NCBI GenBank assembly: GCA_965224675.1
Contig: CBDDAA010000004.1
Coordinates: forward strand, 310,001 to 374,000
Reading direction: 5' to 3'
From: UBA7957 sp965224675
GTDB lineage: Bacteria; Pseudomonadota; Gammaproteobacteria; Granulosicoccales; Granulosicoccaceae
DNA: 64,000 nt
The notes below the pieces were generated by a model that had not been told where the DNA came from, did not search any database, and saw nothing but the letters and a program-made list of their open reading frames with translations. Below are positions 34,834 to 43,732 of the stretch, piece after piece. The position numbers and the translations under genes were made by a program. Position 1 is the first letter of the stretch, and each line of letters begins with the position of its first letter.

Positions 34834-35508
34834 ATGAATAAACAGCTTGAACGCTGGACTAGACTCTGCCTTCGCTGTGGCGGGCTTTCATGGTATGGAC
34901 GAGTAGCTTATGCGCTTGCGGCAATGGCTGTTCCTCCCTACAAAGGCGCGCGCGTATTAGCTAACATGACAAAGAATGGCTATGTATCTTTTTCCGCGAA
35001 AATATTTGGTAAAGCCATAGAACTCGGTCGATATAGTTTTGTTGGCGATGCTGTAGTGCTTTTTCAAAACGAAGATGGTGGGGAAATAAGGCTTGGTGAA
35101 CGCTCCAGTATAAATCAGTATTGTACGGTTGAAACCGGGCAGGGTGGATCTGTCGCAATTGGACAAAGAACACATATACAACCGCGTTGTCAGCTCTCTG
35201 CTTATTGCGGACACTTGAAAATAGGGGCAGATGTTCAGGTTGCGCCCAACTGTGCCTTTTACCCCTATAATCATGGTTTTTCAACAGATACACCCATTGT
35301 TAAGCAAGCGTTATCGAGTAAAGGTGGCATCGTTATCGAAGATGATGTGTGGTTAAGTTACGGAGTTGTTGTTCTCGATGGCGTTACTATAGGTAGGGGT
35401 GCTGTAATTGGAGCTGGAGCTGTAGTAACAAATGATATACCTGCAGGGGCTATCGCTGCGGGAATACCTGCTAAAATTAAAAGTATGCGAGATAATCAAG
35501 TCAAATAA
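34834..35508 (+). CDS. Left-handed beta-helix O-acetyltransferase
   Basis: A 224-residue cytoplasmic acyltransferase. Hexapeptide repeats run from about residue 75 to 215, with the typical final block IEDDVWLSYGVVVLDGVTIG and GAVIGAGAVVTNDIPAGAIA ending in GIPAK. This is the CatB/WbbJ-type acetyl-CoA-dependent sugar O-acetyltransferase form. The ATG has GGAAA upstream. It is followed 2 bp later by a GT2 gene, so both are one transcript. It probably decorates the glycan made by this cluster. Confidence 0.85.
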   Translation: MNKQLERWTRLCLRCGGLSWYGRVAYALAAMAVPPYKGARVLANMTKNGYVSFSAKIFGKAIELGRYSFVGDAVVLFQNEDGGEIRLGERSSINQYCTVETGQGGSVAIGQRTHIQPRCQLSAYCGHLKIGADVQVAPNCAFYPYNHGFSTDTPIVKQALSSKGGIVIEDDVWLSYGVVVLDGVTIGRGAVIGAGAVVTNDIPAGAIAAGIPAKIKSMRDNQVK

Positions 35509-35510
35509 AT

Positions 35511-36485
35511 ATGTCTGTTCAAAGTCAACCATTGGTCAGTGTAGTCACGCCTGTCTATAACGGCAGCGCCTACTTAGCGGAGTGTATAGATAGCGTGTTG
35601 GCGCAAGATTATCAACATTGGGAGTTGATTATCCTCGATAATAATAGTGTTGATGACTCGTTGTTATTGGCGAAAACCTATGCGGCAAATGATTCCCGGA
35701 TTAAAATTCATACAAATGAAACAACATTACCGCAAATGGAGAACTGGAACCGATCCATGTCTCTGATAGACAGCAATAGCAAATATTGCAAAGTGGTGCA
35801 TGCTGATGACTGGTTGTTTCCAAACTGTTTATCTGAGATGGTTACTTTGGCTGAAGCAAATCCCAGCGTAGCAATTGTCGGTTCTTATCGGTTGGAAGAA
35901 AATTCTGTCAGTCTTGATGGACTGCCTTATCCAAGCGCCTGTGTTAATGGCATCGACATAATGCGTCGACGATTTCTCGGTGGTGCTGATTTGTTCGGTT
36001 CCCCGTCTTCTATTATGTACAGAGCGGATCAGGTGCATAAACGCCGATTATTTTACAACGTTGAAAATTTGCACGCTGACACCGAAATTTGTTATGAAAT
36101 CCTCACCGAGCACGACTTTGGTTTTGCACATCAGGTACTGACATTCACCCGCCGTCATAATGAAGCTACGACTGCTTACGCCAAACGAATGCGAACCTAC
36201 AAGCCAAGTGATTTGATGATGCTAAAAAAATACGGTAAAAAGGTGTTGAATGAGCAGGAATACCAAAAAGCGGTAGCGAATAAGATAAAGAGTTACTATC
36301 GATATCTGGGTTATCGATTTCTACAATACAAAGATCCGGCGTTTCGGAGCTTTTGGAAAGAGTTCTGGAGCTATCATCAGGAAAAGATAAGTGCCGCTGG
36401 GGAAAAGTTCAGTTGGCATCGTGTTTTGAGTGCAAGTTTAGTTGCTGCCTATCAATCTTTTCTGAGTAAGATTCATTACTCCTAG
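35511..36485 (+). CDS. Glycosyltransferase family 2
   Basis: A 324-residue GT-A glycosyltransferase. The N-terminus VSVVTPVYNGSAYLAECI (residues about 9-26) and VLAQDYQHWELIILDNNSVDDS are typical of family 2, and the metal-binding acidic motif is VVHADDWLF (about 93-101). The C-terminal part is helical and without clear membrane helices. It begins 2 bp after the acetyltransferase gene. Donor and acceptor sugars cannot be told. It converges on the minus-strand glycosyltransferase gene with 33 bp between. Confidence 0.88.
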   Translation: MSVQSQPLVSVVTPVYNGSAYLAECIDSVLAQDYQHWELIILDNNSVDDSLLLAKTYAANDSRIKIHTNETTLPQMENWNRSMSLIDSNSKYCKVVHADDWLFPNCLSEMVTLAEANPSVAIVGSYRLEENSVSLDGLPYPSACVNGIDIMRRRFLGGADLFGSPSSIMYRADQVHKRRLFYNVENLHADTEICYEILTEHDFGFAHQVLTFTRRHNEATTAYAKRMRTYKPSDLMMLKKYGKKVLNEQEYQKAVANKIKSYYRYLGYRFLQYKDPAFRSFWKEFWSYHQEKISAAGEKFSWHRVLSASLVAAYQSFLSKIHYS

Positions 36486-36518
36486 TTGATTTAGCGTGAT
36501 CATATGGAAGGACGCTCA

Positions 36519-37673
36519 TTAGGGGCAACGCTTACTCTGTAAATCATCGATTGATGTTTTTTCAGGCATTTTATCTGTTAATAATGCAATTACACACTCC
36601 GCATTTTTTAAAGAATGATGTTTTCCTGCATAGTCCCGGGCGGTAGCAGCCATTAAAATCCGTTTTTCTGAGTTTTCAATTAATTCATGGGTATCGATAT
36701 ACAGCTGTTTCACATTCCCCGATAGAATACCGACACCGTTTTTTGTTAATACATTATCTGGATCAACGTAGAGGCTGACTACGGGAACCTCACGCATCCA
36801 GGATTGGATAAAAGTATTTGGAAAGCCTTCGTAATCACTGGTATTTATCATCAGATGCGCTGATTCTAACAATTTATTGAGATCATTCTGTGATAATTCA
36901 CCTATAAATTCTATGGACGTACTCTGTCTTGCACGTTTTTCTACAGATGCACCCCATGTGGTTGGCGATGGGCGTCCGACCATTGAAAAACGTGCGTTCA
37001 GCGTCGCGCTTAATTTTTCGGCTAAATCAATAAATACTTCTGGGTTTTTCTGTTTTTTATGATTGGCAATCCAGACGATATGAGGTTGCGCCTGATGGTC
37101 TTTAATGAATTCTGGCATGGGTTGGAAGTTGGCAACTATGGCGCTTATGTCACGCGCGTAGTACTGTTGCAAGTCATCGGCCTGGGATTTTTTTTGCGCC
37201 ACAATCATAGGTGAGTTGCGTAAGCCAAATTCGAGGATTCTTTTTTCCAGCCAATGATGGGGTTTTTTAAATAGCAGTGTAGACTTACAGGGTCTGACAT
37301 CCAGATCCAAAGCGATATGCCATAGCATGTTAATGTTGTGTTTGCGTGCGTAGTAGGCGCAGATGCCGGTATAAGCGCAACCTACGCGCTGGTATATATA
37401 GTCAGGCTTAAGGGATTTTAGGGTTTGGTATAAACTCCAGGAATCAAAAAATGTCCCGTATTTGCTAAACCATCTTTGTGTGGAGATTTCGTGAATAGTG
37501 TGGTCTATTGGTGAAATATGATTATCTGACGGTTTACAGAGGTAATGCAAATCCAACTGCGGGTGACTTTTGCTCAACTCTCCTATCAGTAAGCTGATTT
37601 GGTATTCAGCCCCCCCATAGCTGCCTGTCCAGTGGTGGGGAGTAACAATGGCAATTTTTTTACGCGTGGTCAC
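36519..37673 (-). CDS. Glycosyltransferase family 4 (GT-B)
   Basis: A 384-residue glycosyltransferase starting at a GTG (37673). The N-terminal half begins KIAIVTPHHWTGSYGGAE, with the glycine-rich loop of GT-B enzymes. The C-terminal half has the FIGELSQNDLNKLLESAHLM and NTSDYEGFPNTFIQSWM segments, in which the ES/E-X7-E-type glutamate region of family 4 is partly seen. It is the only glycosyltransferase in the cluster on the minus strand, so it has its own promoter in the 338-bp gap shared with the next gene. Confidence 0.85.
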   Translation of the reverse strand: MTTRKKIAIVTPHHWTGSYGGAEYQISLLIGELSKSHPQLDLHYLCKPSDNHISPIDHTIHEISTQRWFSKYGTFFDSWSLYQTLKSLKPDYIYQRVGCAYTGICAYYARKHNINMLWHIALDLDVRPCKSTLLFKKPHHWLEKRILEFGLRNSPMIVAQKKSQADDLQQYYARDISAIVANFQPMPEFIKDHQAQPHIVWIANHKKQKNPEVFIDLAEKLSATLNARFSMVGRPSPTTWGASVEKRARQSTSIEFIGELSQNDLNKLLESAHLMINTSDYEGFPNTFIQSWMREVPVVSLYVDPDNVLTKNGVGILSGNVKQLYIDTHELIENSEKRILMAATARDYAGKHHSLKNAECVIALLTDKMPEKTSIDDLQSKRCP

Positions 37674-38011
37674 TTTAAAGTCTCGTTGAAAAGTGTGGAT
37701 TAAAAATCACTGCATAAACGATAGCAGAGGATTCAGAGCAGGTAACGAATCGTTGTAGATTTGCATAAATTCAGTGGTTGGATAAGTTGTATAGGGTTCG
37801 AACAACATGCATTTTTATTTTTGTTACAGATTATACGGATATGATTGCTTACGATAAACGATTCTGCCTTACTTCTTGACCATACTACCGATAAAAGCGC
37901 TAAAATTTTAAATTTACTTAGGTTTTTCTGGCATTACCGCTATATAGGTTTATTGCTCATAGACTATCACTCATGGAACTCCCTGTTTTTTGCTGTAGAT
38001 GATAATCTGGA
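37674..38011. other. Divergent gap inside the polysaccharide cluster
   Basis: 338 bp of AT-rich sequence between two divergent glycosyltransferase genes. It must hold promoters for both, but I cannot point to a consensus pair with confidence. No RNA gene or repeat seen. Confidence 0.3.
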
Positions 38012-39244
38012 GTGTCTCTGAAACTAACTATACATTTAAAAATGCCTGATTCGTCTAAAAAACTTCAAGGCTTATCCATACACTGGTTTACCAGTGATCG
38101 CTTTGATACCAAACCCGATAAGAGTAGCTGGACGGAAGTGGGTGATGCCTTGGCGCAGCAAGGTGCCAACGTGCGGATAATTACCAGTTATGCTGACAAA
38201 CCCTATTTCCCTGAAAACAAACAAGTGCAGATGGTCTACCTTAAAACATTAGATCTGCCACTTATATACCGGGCTGCATTTACATTTTCGTCTTTTTTTT
38301 GGTTGTTGAAATTTGCTACTCGTAATGATCTTATTATTCTTAATCAGCACGAATTATGGATGCTACCATTATTGAAATTAACACGTTTCAATAATGTTCA
38401 TCTGGATATAAGGACACTACCTGTTGTTGGTGACTCACTAAAAGATAAGCTGGATATCATTCTTTTCTGGAAAATTGCGATGCGACTTTTTGCAAAATCC
38501 TGTAAAAGTTATTCATTTATTACGCAACGTTTGTTAGAGGCAGTTGAAAACGAGTTTTCCACTACTTATGATGACTATACAATTTGGCAATCCGGTGTGA
38601 ACACATCTTTTTTCTCTGATGTACTGAGTACAGTCGAAACACCCAAACAAATACAGCCATATACTATATTTTATCACGGCAGCCTCTATAAAAGACGAGG
38701 CATTGACCGTGTTGTTGAGGCATTTGCACGCTTACCTGAAGCTATCCTTAATCAATCCAGATTTGTTATTGTTGGCAGCGGTAGTGGCCTGGAGCCACTA
38801 CGTAAGCAAGTAGCGGAGTTCGCTTTGGGTAACAAAGTTGAGTTGAGAGGGTTGGTGCCCTATGAGCAGATACCTCTTCAGATCAGTCAGGCAGATGTTT
38901 GCATATGTCCTTTGCCAGATTATCCTGAGTGGAATGTGTCAAGTCCGCTCAAAGTACTTGAGTACATGGCTTGTGCAAAACCGATGATACTAACTCCAAT
39001 TGCAGCGCATACAGATGTCCTGGGTAAAGAATCGTTTGTAGTTTGGACACAAGGTGATGACATTGACAATTTCGTAGCGGCAATTACTCACGCTTATGAA
39101 TGTTCCGGCGAATTAAAAGAGGCGGCCCGTAGTGCACCTGCGCTTGTAAGGCAGATGTGGGACTGGAAAACTCACGGTGAGAGGTTTGGTGATTACCTTT
39201 CAACTCGATATATGAGTGAGTCGCCTGAAAAATCCAAGCATTAA
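38012..39244 (+). CDS. Glycosyltransferase family 4 (GT-B)
   Basis: 410 residues from a GTG at 38012; an ATG ten codons later (38042) is also plausible since neither start has a good ribosome-binding site. The N-terminal domain begins LSIHWFTSDRF. The C-terminal domain shows FYHGSLYKRRGIDRVVEAF, VIVGSGSG, VELRGLVPYEQIPLQISQAD and the SSPLKVLEYMACAKP block that includes the conserved glutamate. It is a retaining GT4-type enzyme of unknown sugar. It is followed 28 bp later by the next glycosyltransferase gene. Confidence 0.85.
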   Translation: MSLKLTIHLKMPDSSKKLQGLSIHWFTSDRFDTKPDKSSWTEVGDALAQQGANVRIITSYADKPYFPENKQVQMVYLKTLDLPLIYRAAFTFSSFFWLLKFATRNDLIILNQHELWMLPLLKLTRFNNVHLDIRTLPVVGDSLKDKLDIILFWKIAMRLFAKSCKSYSFITQRLLEAVENEFSTTYDDYTIWQSGVNTSFFSDVLSTVETPKQIQPYTIFYHGSLYKRRGIDRVVEAFARLPEAILNQSRFVIVGSGSGLEPLRKQVAEFALGNKVELRGLVPYEQIPLQISQADVCICPLPDYPEWNVSSPLKVLEYMACAKPMILTPIAAHTDVLGKESFVVWTQGDDIDNFVAAITHAYECSGELKEAARSAPALVRQMWDWKTHGERFGDYLSTRYMSESPEKSKH

Positions 39245-39272
39245 TACCATCTAATAATTAAAGGTCACCCTA

Positions 39273-40496
39273 ATGCCAACCCTACTAGCTATAAACAACT
39301 ACTTCTATTTACGAGGAGGAGCTGAAAGCGTTTTTTTTGATGAAATGAATTTATTTGAAAATAGTGGTTGGCAGGTGGTGCCATTTTCCATGCAGGATGA
39401 AAAAAATTTTGCTAGTGAATGGAGCCGGTATTTCATCGATTCGTTGGAGTTTGATAACATTCACTCACTGCCTGAAAAAATGGCAGCAGTGCCGAAAATT
39501 ATCTATTCAAGGGAGGCGCAGAAAAAGCTTGAGATGTTGTTGGCTATAGTAAAGCCGGATATTAGTCACCTACATAATATCTACCATCACCTATCACCCT
39601 CGATCTTGTCGCGACTCAAAAAATCATCTGTGCCCACAGTAATGACACTGCATGATCTAAAAATTGCCTGTCCCGCATATCGGATGCTCAATGCTCAAGG
39701 CATCTGTGAATTATGCAAGGGGGGCAGGACTTTTCAAGTATTGCGTAATAAATGTATTAAGGGGTCGATGCTTGGAAGCGCGGTTATCATGCTCGAAAGC
39801 TATTTGCATAATTGGTTGAAAAGTTACCGCGACAATGTTGATCGATTTATTGTACCAAGCCGCTTCTATCGCGATAAATTTATCGAATGGGGCTGGCCTG
39901 AAGAACAATTCGTCTATGTGCCTAACTTTGTTGATACTGATCAGTTTACAGCTGATAAAACTGCTGGCAATTATTTTTTCTACTTTGGCCGACTATCCTT
40001 TGAAAAGGGCATAGGCACTCTGGTAAAAGCTGCGATTAAATCGAAAATCAAGCTGAAAATTGCAGGTACCGGACCCGATATGAATGCATTGAAAACTTTG
40101 GTGGGTAATTCAGAAAATATTGAATTTTTAGGGTTTCTACGAAATGAAAAATTGCATAATGCAATAGGGAGGGCACGAGCTGTGGTATTACCGTCTGAAT
40201 GGTATGAGAATGCCCCTATATCCATACTGGAATCATATGCGATGGCCCGGCCGGTGATAGGTGCTGATATAGGCGGTATTCCGGAGTTGATAAAAAAAGA
40301 GGAAACCGGATTTATTTTCGAATCAGGTGATGTTGAGAGTTTAGCGCAGCTCTTATTGCGTGTGCAAAATGTACCCGATAAGCGGTTGGTCGAGCTGGGA
40401 CTTAATGGAAGGGCGTGGATGCAAAGGGATTTTAGTCGCTCTGCCCATCTGCAAATGCTTAATCAGGCATATAAAGGAGTTGGGGTGGATGTCTGA
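39273..40496 (+). CDS. Glycosyltransferase family 4 (GT-B)
   Basis: A 407-residue enzyme beginning LLAINNYFYLRGGAESVFF, a common start of family 4 capsule and exopolysaccharide transferases. A CPAYRML...GICELCKGG segment near residues 130-155 is the cysteine-containing insert seen in one GT4 subgroup. The C-terminal domain has YFGRLSFEKGIGTLVKA, AGTGPD and the NAPISILESYAMARPVIGAD block with the conserved glutamate. It overlaps the next gene by 8 nt. Confidence 0.87.
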   Translation: MPTLLAINNYFYLRGGAESVFFDEMNLFENSGWQVVPFSMQDEKNFASEWSRYFIDSLEFDNIHSLPEKMAAVPKIIYSREAQKKLEMLLAIVKPDISHLHNIYHHLSPSILSRLKKSSVPTVMTLHDLKIACPAYRMLNAQGICELCKGGRTFQVLRNKCIKGSMLGSAVIMLESYLHNWLKSYRDNVDRFIVPSRFYRDKFIEWGWPEEQFVYVPNFVDTDQFTADKTAGNYFFYFGRLSFEKGIGTLVKAAIKSKIKLKIAGTGPDMNALKTLVGNSENIEFLGFLRNEKLHNAIGRARAVVLPSEWYENAPISILESYAMARPVIGADIGGIPELIKKEETGFIFESGDVESLAQLLLRVQNVPDKRLVELGLNGRAWMQRDFSRSAHLQMLNQAYKGVGVDV

Positions 40497-41613
40497 TCCG
40501 CCAATCAGAGTGATGATCCTGGGATTACGTGGTTTCCCTGATGTGCAGGGTGGCGTTGAGTCGCATTGCCAGGAACTCTATCCCAGGCTTGTAAAATTGG
40601 GGATTAAAATTGACGTGCTTTGCCGACTACCTTATGTGGATAAAGACCTTAAGCAATGGAATGGCGTGAATCTGTACCCGCTTTGGTCTCCTTCCTCGCA
40701 AGGTCTGGAGGCCATGTTACATTCTGTCGTGGGTGTGTTATATGCGGCAATAAAACGACCTGATATTCTGCATATACATGCAATAGGTCCTTCCATAGTC
40801 ACACCTATTGCGCGGATTTTGGGTTTGAAGGTGGTTGTCACCCATCATGGTCCGGATTATGATCGGGAGAAATGGAGTGGTTTTGCAAAGCTCGTTCTGA
40901 AATCAGGTGAGCGATTGGGTATGAAGTTTTCAAATAGAAGGATTGTCATCTCTAAAGTTATCCAAGCTTTGGTGAATGAAAAATACAACAAGGGAAGTGA
41001 TTTAATTCCAAATGGCGTTGTACCTGCCAAGTCGTCTGGTTCGGGTCAGGTGCTGAAGGAATTTTCTTTGCTACAGAGAAAATATGTCCTACTTGTTAGC
41101 CGAATGGTTCCTGAAAAAAGACATATCGATCTAATTCGAGCGTTTAAAAAAGCAGATTTACTTGATTGGAAGCTTGTTCTTGTTGGCGATATAAGTATTG
41201 TCAATGCGTACATTAGAAGCATTAATAATGAAGTAGGGCGTGCTACAAATATTGTTCTTACCGGTTTTAGAACAGGCGAGGATCTGACAGATTTATTATC
41301 CGCTGCCGGGATGTTTGTTTTGCCTTCTTCTCATGAAGGCTTACCAATAGCGCTCTTAGAAGCCATGAGTTATGGGCTACCTGTAATTGCCAGTGATATA
41401 CCTGCTCATTTAGAACTGGAACTTGATAAGCGTTGCTATTTTGCTTTGGGTAATGTAGATGAGTTGGCAAAAAATTTGAGTACCTTGGTAATCGATACTG
41501 ATTTTCGTGAGCAACAAACCCTTACCGGCAAGTCTATGGTACAAAACCGCTACAACTGGAATAGCGTTGCAAAGCAAACTGCAATAGTTTACCAGGAAAT
41601 GATGTCCGCGTAG
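40489..41613 (+). CDS. Glycosyltransferase family 4 (DUF1972-type N-terminus)
   Basis: 374 residues from the ATG at 40489, which has AAGGAG 9 nt upstream; the frame is open for 43 more codons inside the previous gene and that extension is rejected. The N-terminus IRVMILGLRGFPDVQGGVES is the DUF1972 signature of rhamnosyl- and related transferases. VVTHHGPDYDREKW, LLVSRMVPEKRHIDLIRAF and SSHEGLPIALLEAMSYGLPV mark the GT4 fold and catalytic glutamate. The gene converges with the O-antigen ligase-like gene. Confidence 0.88.
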   Translation: MSDPPIRVMILGLRGFPDVQGGVESHCQELYPRLVKLGIKIDVLCRLPYVDKDLKQWNGVNLYPLWSPSSQGLEAMLHSVVGVLYAAIKRPDILHIHAIGPSIVTPIARILGLKVVVTHHGPDYDREKWSGFAKLVLKSGERLGMKFSNRRIVISKVIQALVNEKYNKGSDLIPNGVVPAKSSGSGQVLKEFSLLQRKYVLLVSRMVPEKRHIDLIRAFKKADLLDWKLVLVGDISIVNAYIRSINNEVGRATNIVLTGFRTGEDLTDLLSAAGMFVLPSSHEGLPIALLEAMSYGLPVIASDIPAHLELELDKRCYFALGNVDELAKNLSTLVIDTDFREQQTLTGKSMVQNRYNWNSVAKQTAIVYQEMMSA

Positions 41614-41623
41614 ATTAGCGGAT

Positions 41624-42997
41624 CTAGCCCAAAACCGGCTTAAAGCCTTTATTTTTTGAAGGGTTGATTTTTGCTGCAAATCGCTTGGGATCCGTCCGAT
41701 TAAATTGTTCAGACTCACTAAATTTTACTTTAATCCGGACGCGTCTTACCGACGCAATGTATCCAGCATAAAAGAAATACAGATGAGAGAAGAGTGTCGT
41801 AACGAAGGTTGACATATAAACAAATGAACCGGCAACTATCAAGGTGATTGGCAGCCAGGCCAGGGCAAAAGCTGCAACAAAGTCATCGCCTTTGGCAAGC
41901 GCTGTAGAATCGAGAAAAACGAATAGAAAAAATGCAGAATAGAGAATGATGCCTAGATAGCCCATTTCCCAAAGTGTGCGTGAAAACATAACCTTTGCGG
42001 GTTCCATCCAATACCATTTTTTTTGATATTCACCTTCCAGTTTACTGTTGTTGGAAGGAGAAGCATTGCCAATACCGACACCAAATATGGAGTTGCCGGT
42101 ATCTGAGATCTTTTTCATTGCATAGGCAATGGCATCAAAGCGGCCGACTTCCTGATCGCTGAATTTACCCACTTTGTCCTTTTTATACATATAGGAAAAC
42201 ATATTTCCAGATTGCATTCTTTCAAGCAGTGTGCCTTCCCTGCCGCCTTGAAGGAAATCGTACATAACGAAAAAACCAATCATAAATGTGCCTCCGATAA
42301 GAGACAGAAGTATTAGTTTTCGAGCACGATTCTGGATGCCTGGCGCAAAAACCAGAGGAGATGCCAAGACAAAAGGGAATAATAATAATACAACTTTAGT
42401 TTCGTTTAGGGTGGTGGGCAGGAATAACAATAAAATAAGCGATACAGCCTTCCACGCAGCAATGCGTTTTTTTACTAACATCGCAACCAAAATTGCAATC
42501 CCGAGTAACAGAAGAATCGATAGTACACCTGATGTATTGACACCTAATGATCCGCCAACGACATCGCCGGTGGGCAATCCAGCATATTGCACAAATCGTT
42601 GGTAAACAGTTATCGGTAGCTGCAGCAGGCACAGTGCAAGTAATGCATAGAGTTGCCATTTTATTTGCTTATCTGAAAAGCTATAGACCAGTGGCAGAAG
42701 GAAAAAAGGCATCGATTTGAGATATATTCTTACCCCAGAGATAGCTACTAAAGAATCCACCTGATTAACGATTAATCCGGCAACAACAGCCAGTAGAAAC
42801 CATAAAAGAAAAATGCTGTACTTGGGCGCGATATGCATGGTCTTGTTTGTAATACCTACAATCACTACAACAAGCATAGCGATAGCAGCCATAGCCTCAG
42901 GAAGCAGGAACAATTTCTGCGGAATTACCATTAGGTTGTTCGCCAGATAGTCAATGCTAAAGAGGCTGACAAAAGTTATATACATCAAAAAATTCAT
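41624..42997 (-). CDS. O-antigen ligase/polymerase-like membrane protein
   Basis: A 457-residue polytopic protein with about 10-12 hydrophobic helices and a large periplasmic loop (about residues 265-345) between late helices, the topology of Wzy polymerases and WaaL ligases. The TTLNETKVVLLLFPFVLA segment near 205 resembles the conserved ETK-type stretch of exopolysaccharide-type Wzy-like proteins. Sequence alone does not separate polymerase from ligase. It faces the glycosyltransferase genes on the opposite strand and would act last, joining or polymerising the glycan in the periplasm. Confidence 0.72.
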   Translation of the reverse strand: MNFLMYITFVSLFSIDYLANNLMVIPQKLFLLPEAMAAIAMLVVVIVGITNKTMHIAPKYSIFLLWFLLAVVAGLIVNQVDSLVAISGVRIYLKSMPFFLLPLVYSFSDKQIKWQLYALLALCLLQLPITVYQRFVQYAGLPTGDVVGGSLGVNTSGVLSILLLLGIAILVAMLVKKRIAAWKAVSLILLLFLPTTLNETKVVLLLFPFVLASPLVFAPGIQNRARKLILLSLIGGTFMIGFFVMYDFLQGGREGTLLERMQSGNMFSYMYKKDKVGKFSDQEVGRFDAIAYAMKKISDTGNSIFGVGIGNASPSNNSKLEGEYQKKWYWMEPAKVMFSRTLWEMGYLGIILYSAFFLFVFLDSTALAKGDDFVAAFALAWLPITLIVAGSFVYMSTFVTTLFSHLYFFYAGYIASVRRVRIKVKFSESEQFNRTDPKRFAAKINPSKNKGFKPVLG

Positions 42998-43219
42998 AAG
43001 TGTGGAATTTTTCCGGGCTGGATGAATTTATATTCTTGCCTTGGCTGGAGAGCTATCTGGAGCAATGCTTTCAAAGTATAGTTTGTTTGGACGCTATCGC
43101 TGTTTTGTAGACTGGCTTATTTTCACAAGAATCAGTCTCATTTTTCAAGGTGAATGCATTACTGGAGCTGATGCAAATATTACATCATTCAATTAGATTA
43201 ATGACGATTTAGTAATGTT

Positions 43220-43302
43220 TTGACTGACGATCAATCAATTTACTCTAATATTCAGTTGCAGGTATGAATTGGGTTGACACTTTCTCCTACATTAACGATA
43301 AT
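43220..43302 (+). promoter_or_regulatory. Tandem sigma-70 promoters of the tRNA-tufB operon
   Basis: Two promoters can be read in the 320-bp gap 42998-43317. The upstream one is TTGACT (43220-43225), an 18-bp spacer and TCTAAT (43244-43249). The downstream one is TTGACA (43274-43279), a 17-bp spacer and GATAAT (43297-43302). It is followed by a GC-rich discriminator (TCGCGGC) typical of stringently controlled stable-RNA promoters. The rest of the gap holds nothing else I can name. Confidence 0.75.
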
Positions 43303-43317
43303 TCGCGGCTTGACTTT

Positions 43318-43402
43318 GGAGGGGTTCCCGAGCGGCCAAAGGGGACAGACTGTAAATCTGTTGGTTCTACCTTCGGAGGTTCGAATCCTCCCCCCTCCAC
43401 CA
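43318..43402 (+). tRNA. tRNA-Tyr (GTA)
   Basis: 85 nt. Acceptor stem GGAGGGG pairs with CCCCTCC, the anticodon loop CTGTAAA gives GTA, a long variable arm is present as expected for tRNA-Tyr, and CCA is encoded. First gene of the tRNA-tufB operon. Confidence 0.97.
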
Positions 43403-43451
43403 GAAGTTTGTGTTGTTGCTGATTAGCAGGTTCGCGGTAACGTTGATCATT

Positions 43452-43525
43452 GCGGGTGTAGTTCAATGGTAGAACTTCAGCCTTCCAAGCTGAATACGTG
43501 GGTTCGATTCCCATCACCCGCTCCA
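43452..43525 (+). tRNA. tRNA-Gly (TCC)
   Basis: 74 nt. Acceptor stem GCGGGTG pairs with CACCCGC, the anticodon loop CTTCCAA gives TCC, the T loop is TTCGATT, and CCA is encoded. It lies 49 bp after tRNA-Tyr. Confidence 0.97.
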
Positions 43526-43587
43526 TTCCTGTGAATGGCTTACTCGGTCGGATTGTGGCGCTGGGTACGGGGTTAGTAAGAAGTTCT

Positions 43588-43663
<76 letters not shown>

Positions 43664-43732
43664 GCTATGGTTATCGATAACAAGCCCATAGGCAATGCTA
43701 GTTTTAGACTCTATATATTAAGGTGACTCTCG

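Noticed and set aside
43318..43402. tRNA-Tyr as an integration site for the adjacent polysaccharide cluster
   Set aside because: The cluster lies on the 5' side of the tRNA, no integrase gene is present, and no duplicated tRNA 3' end is seen.
43287..43526. 79-residue minus-strand frame across tRNA-Tyr and tRNA-Gly
   Set aside because: It is the complement of tRNA sequence, a well-known source of false proteins.
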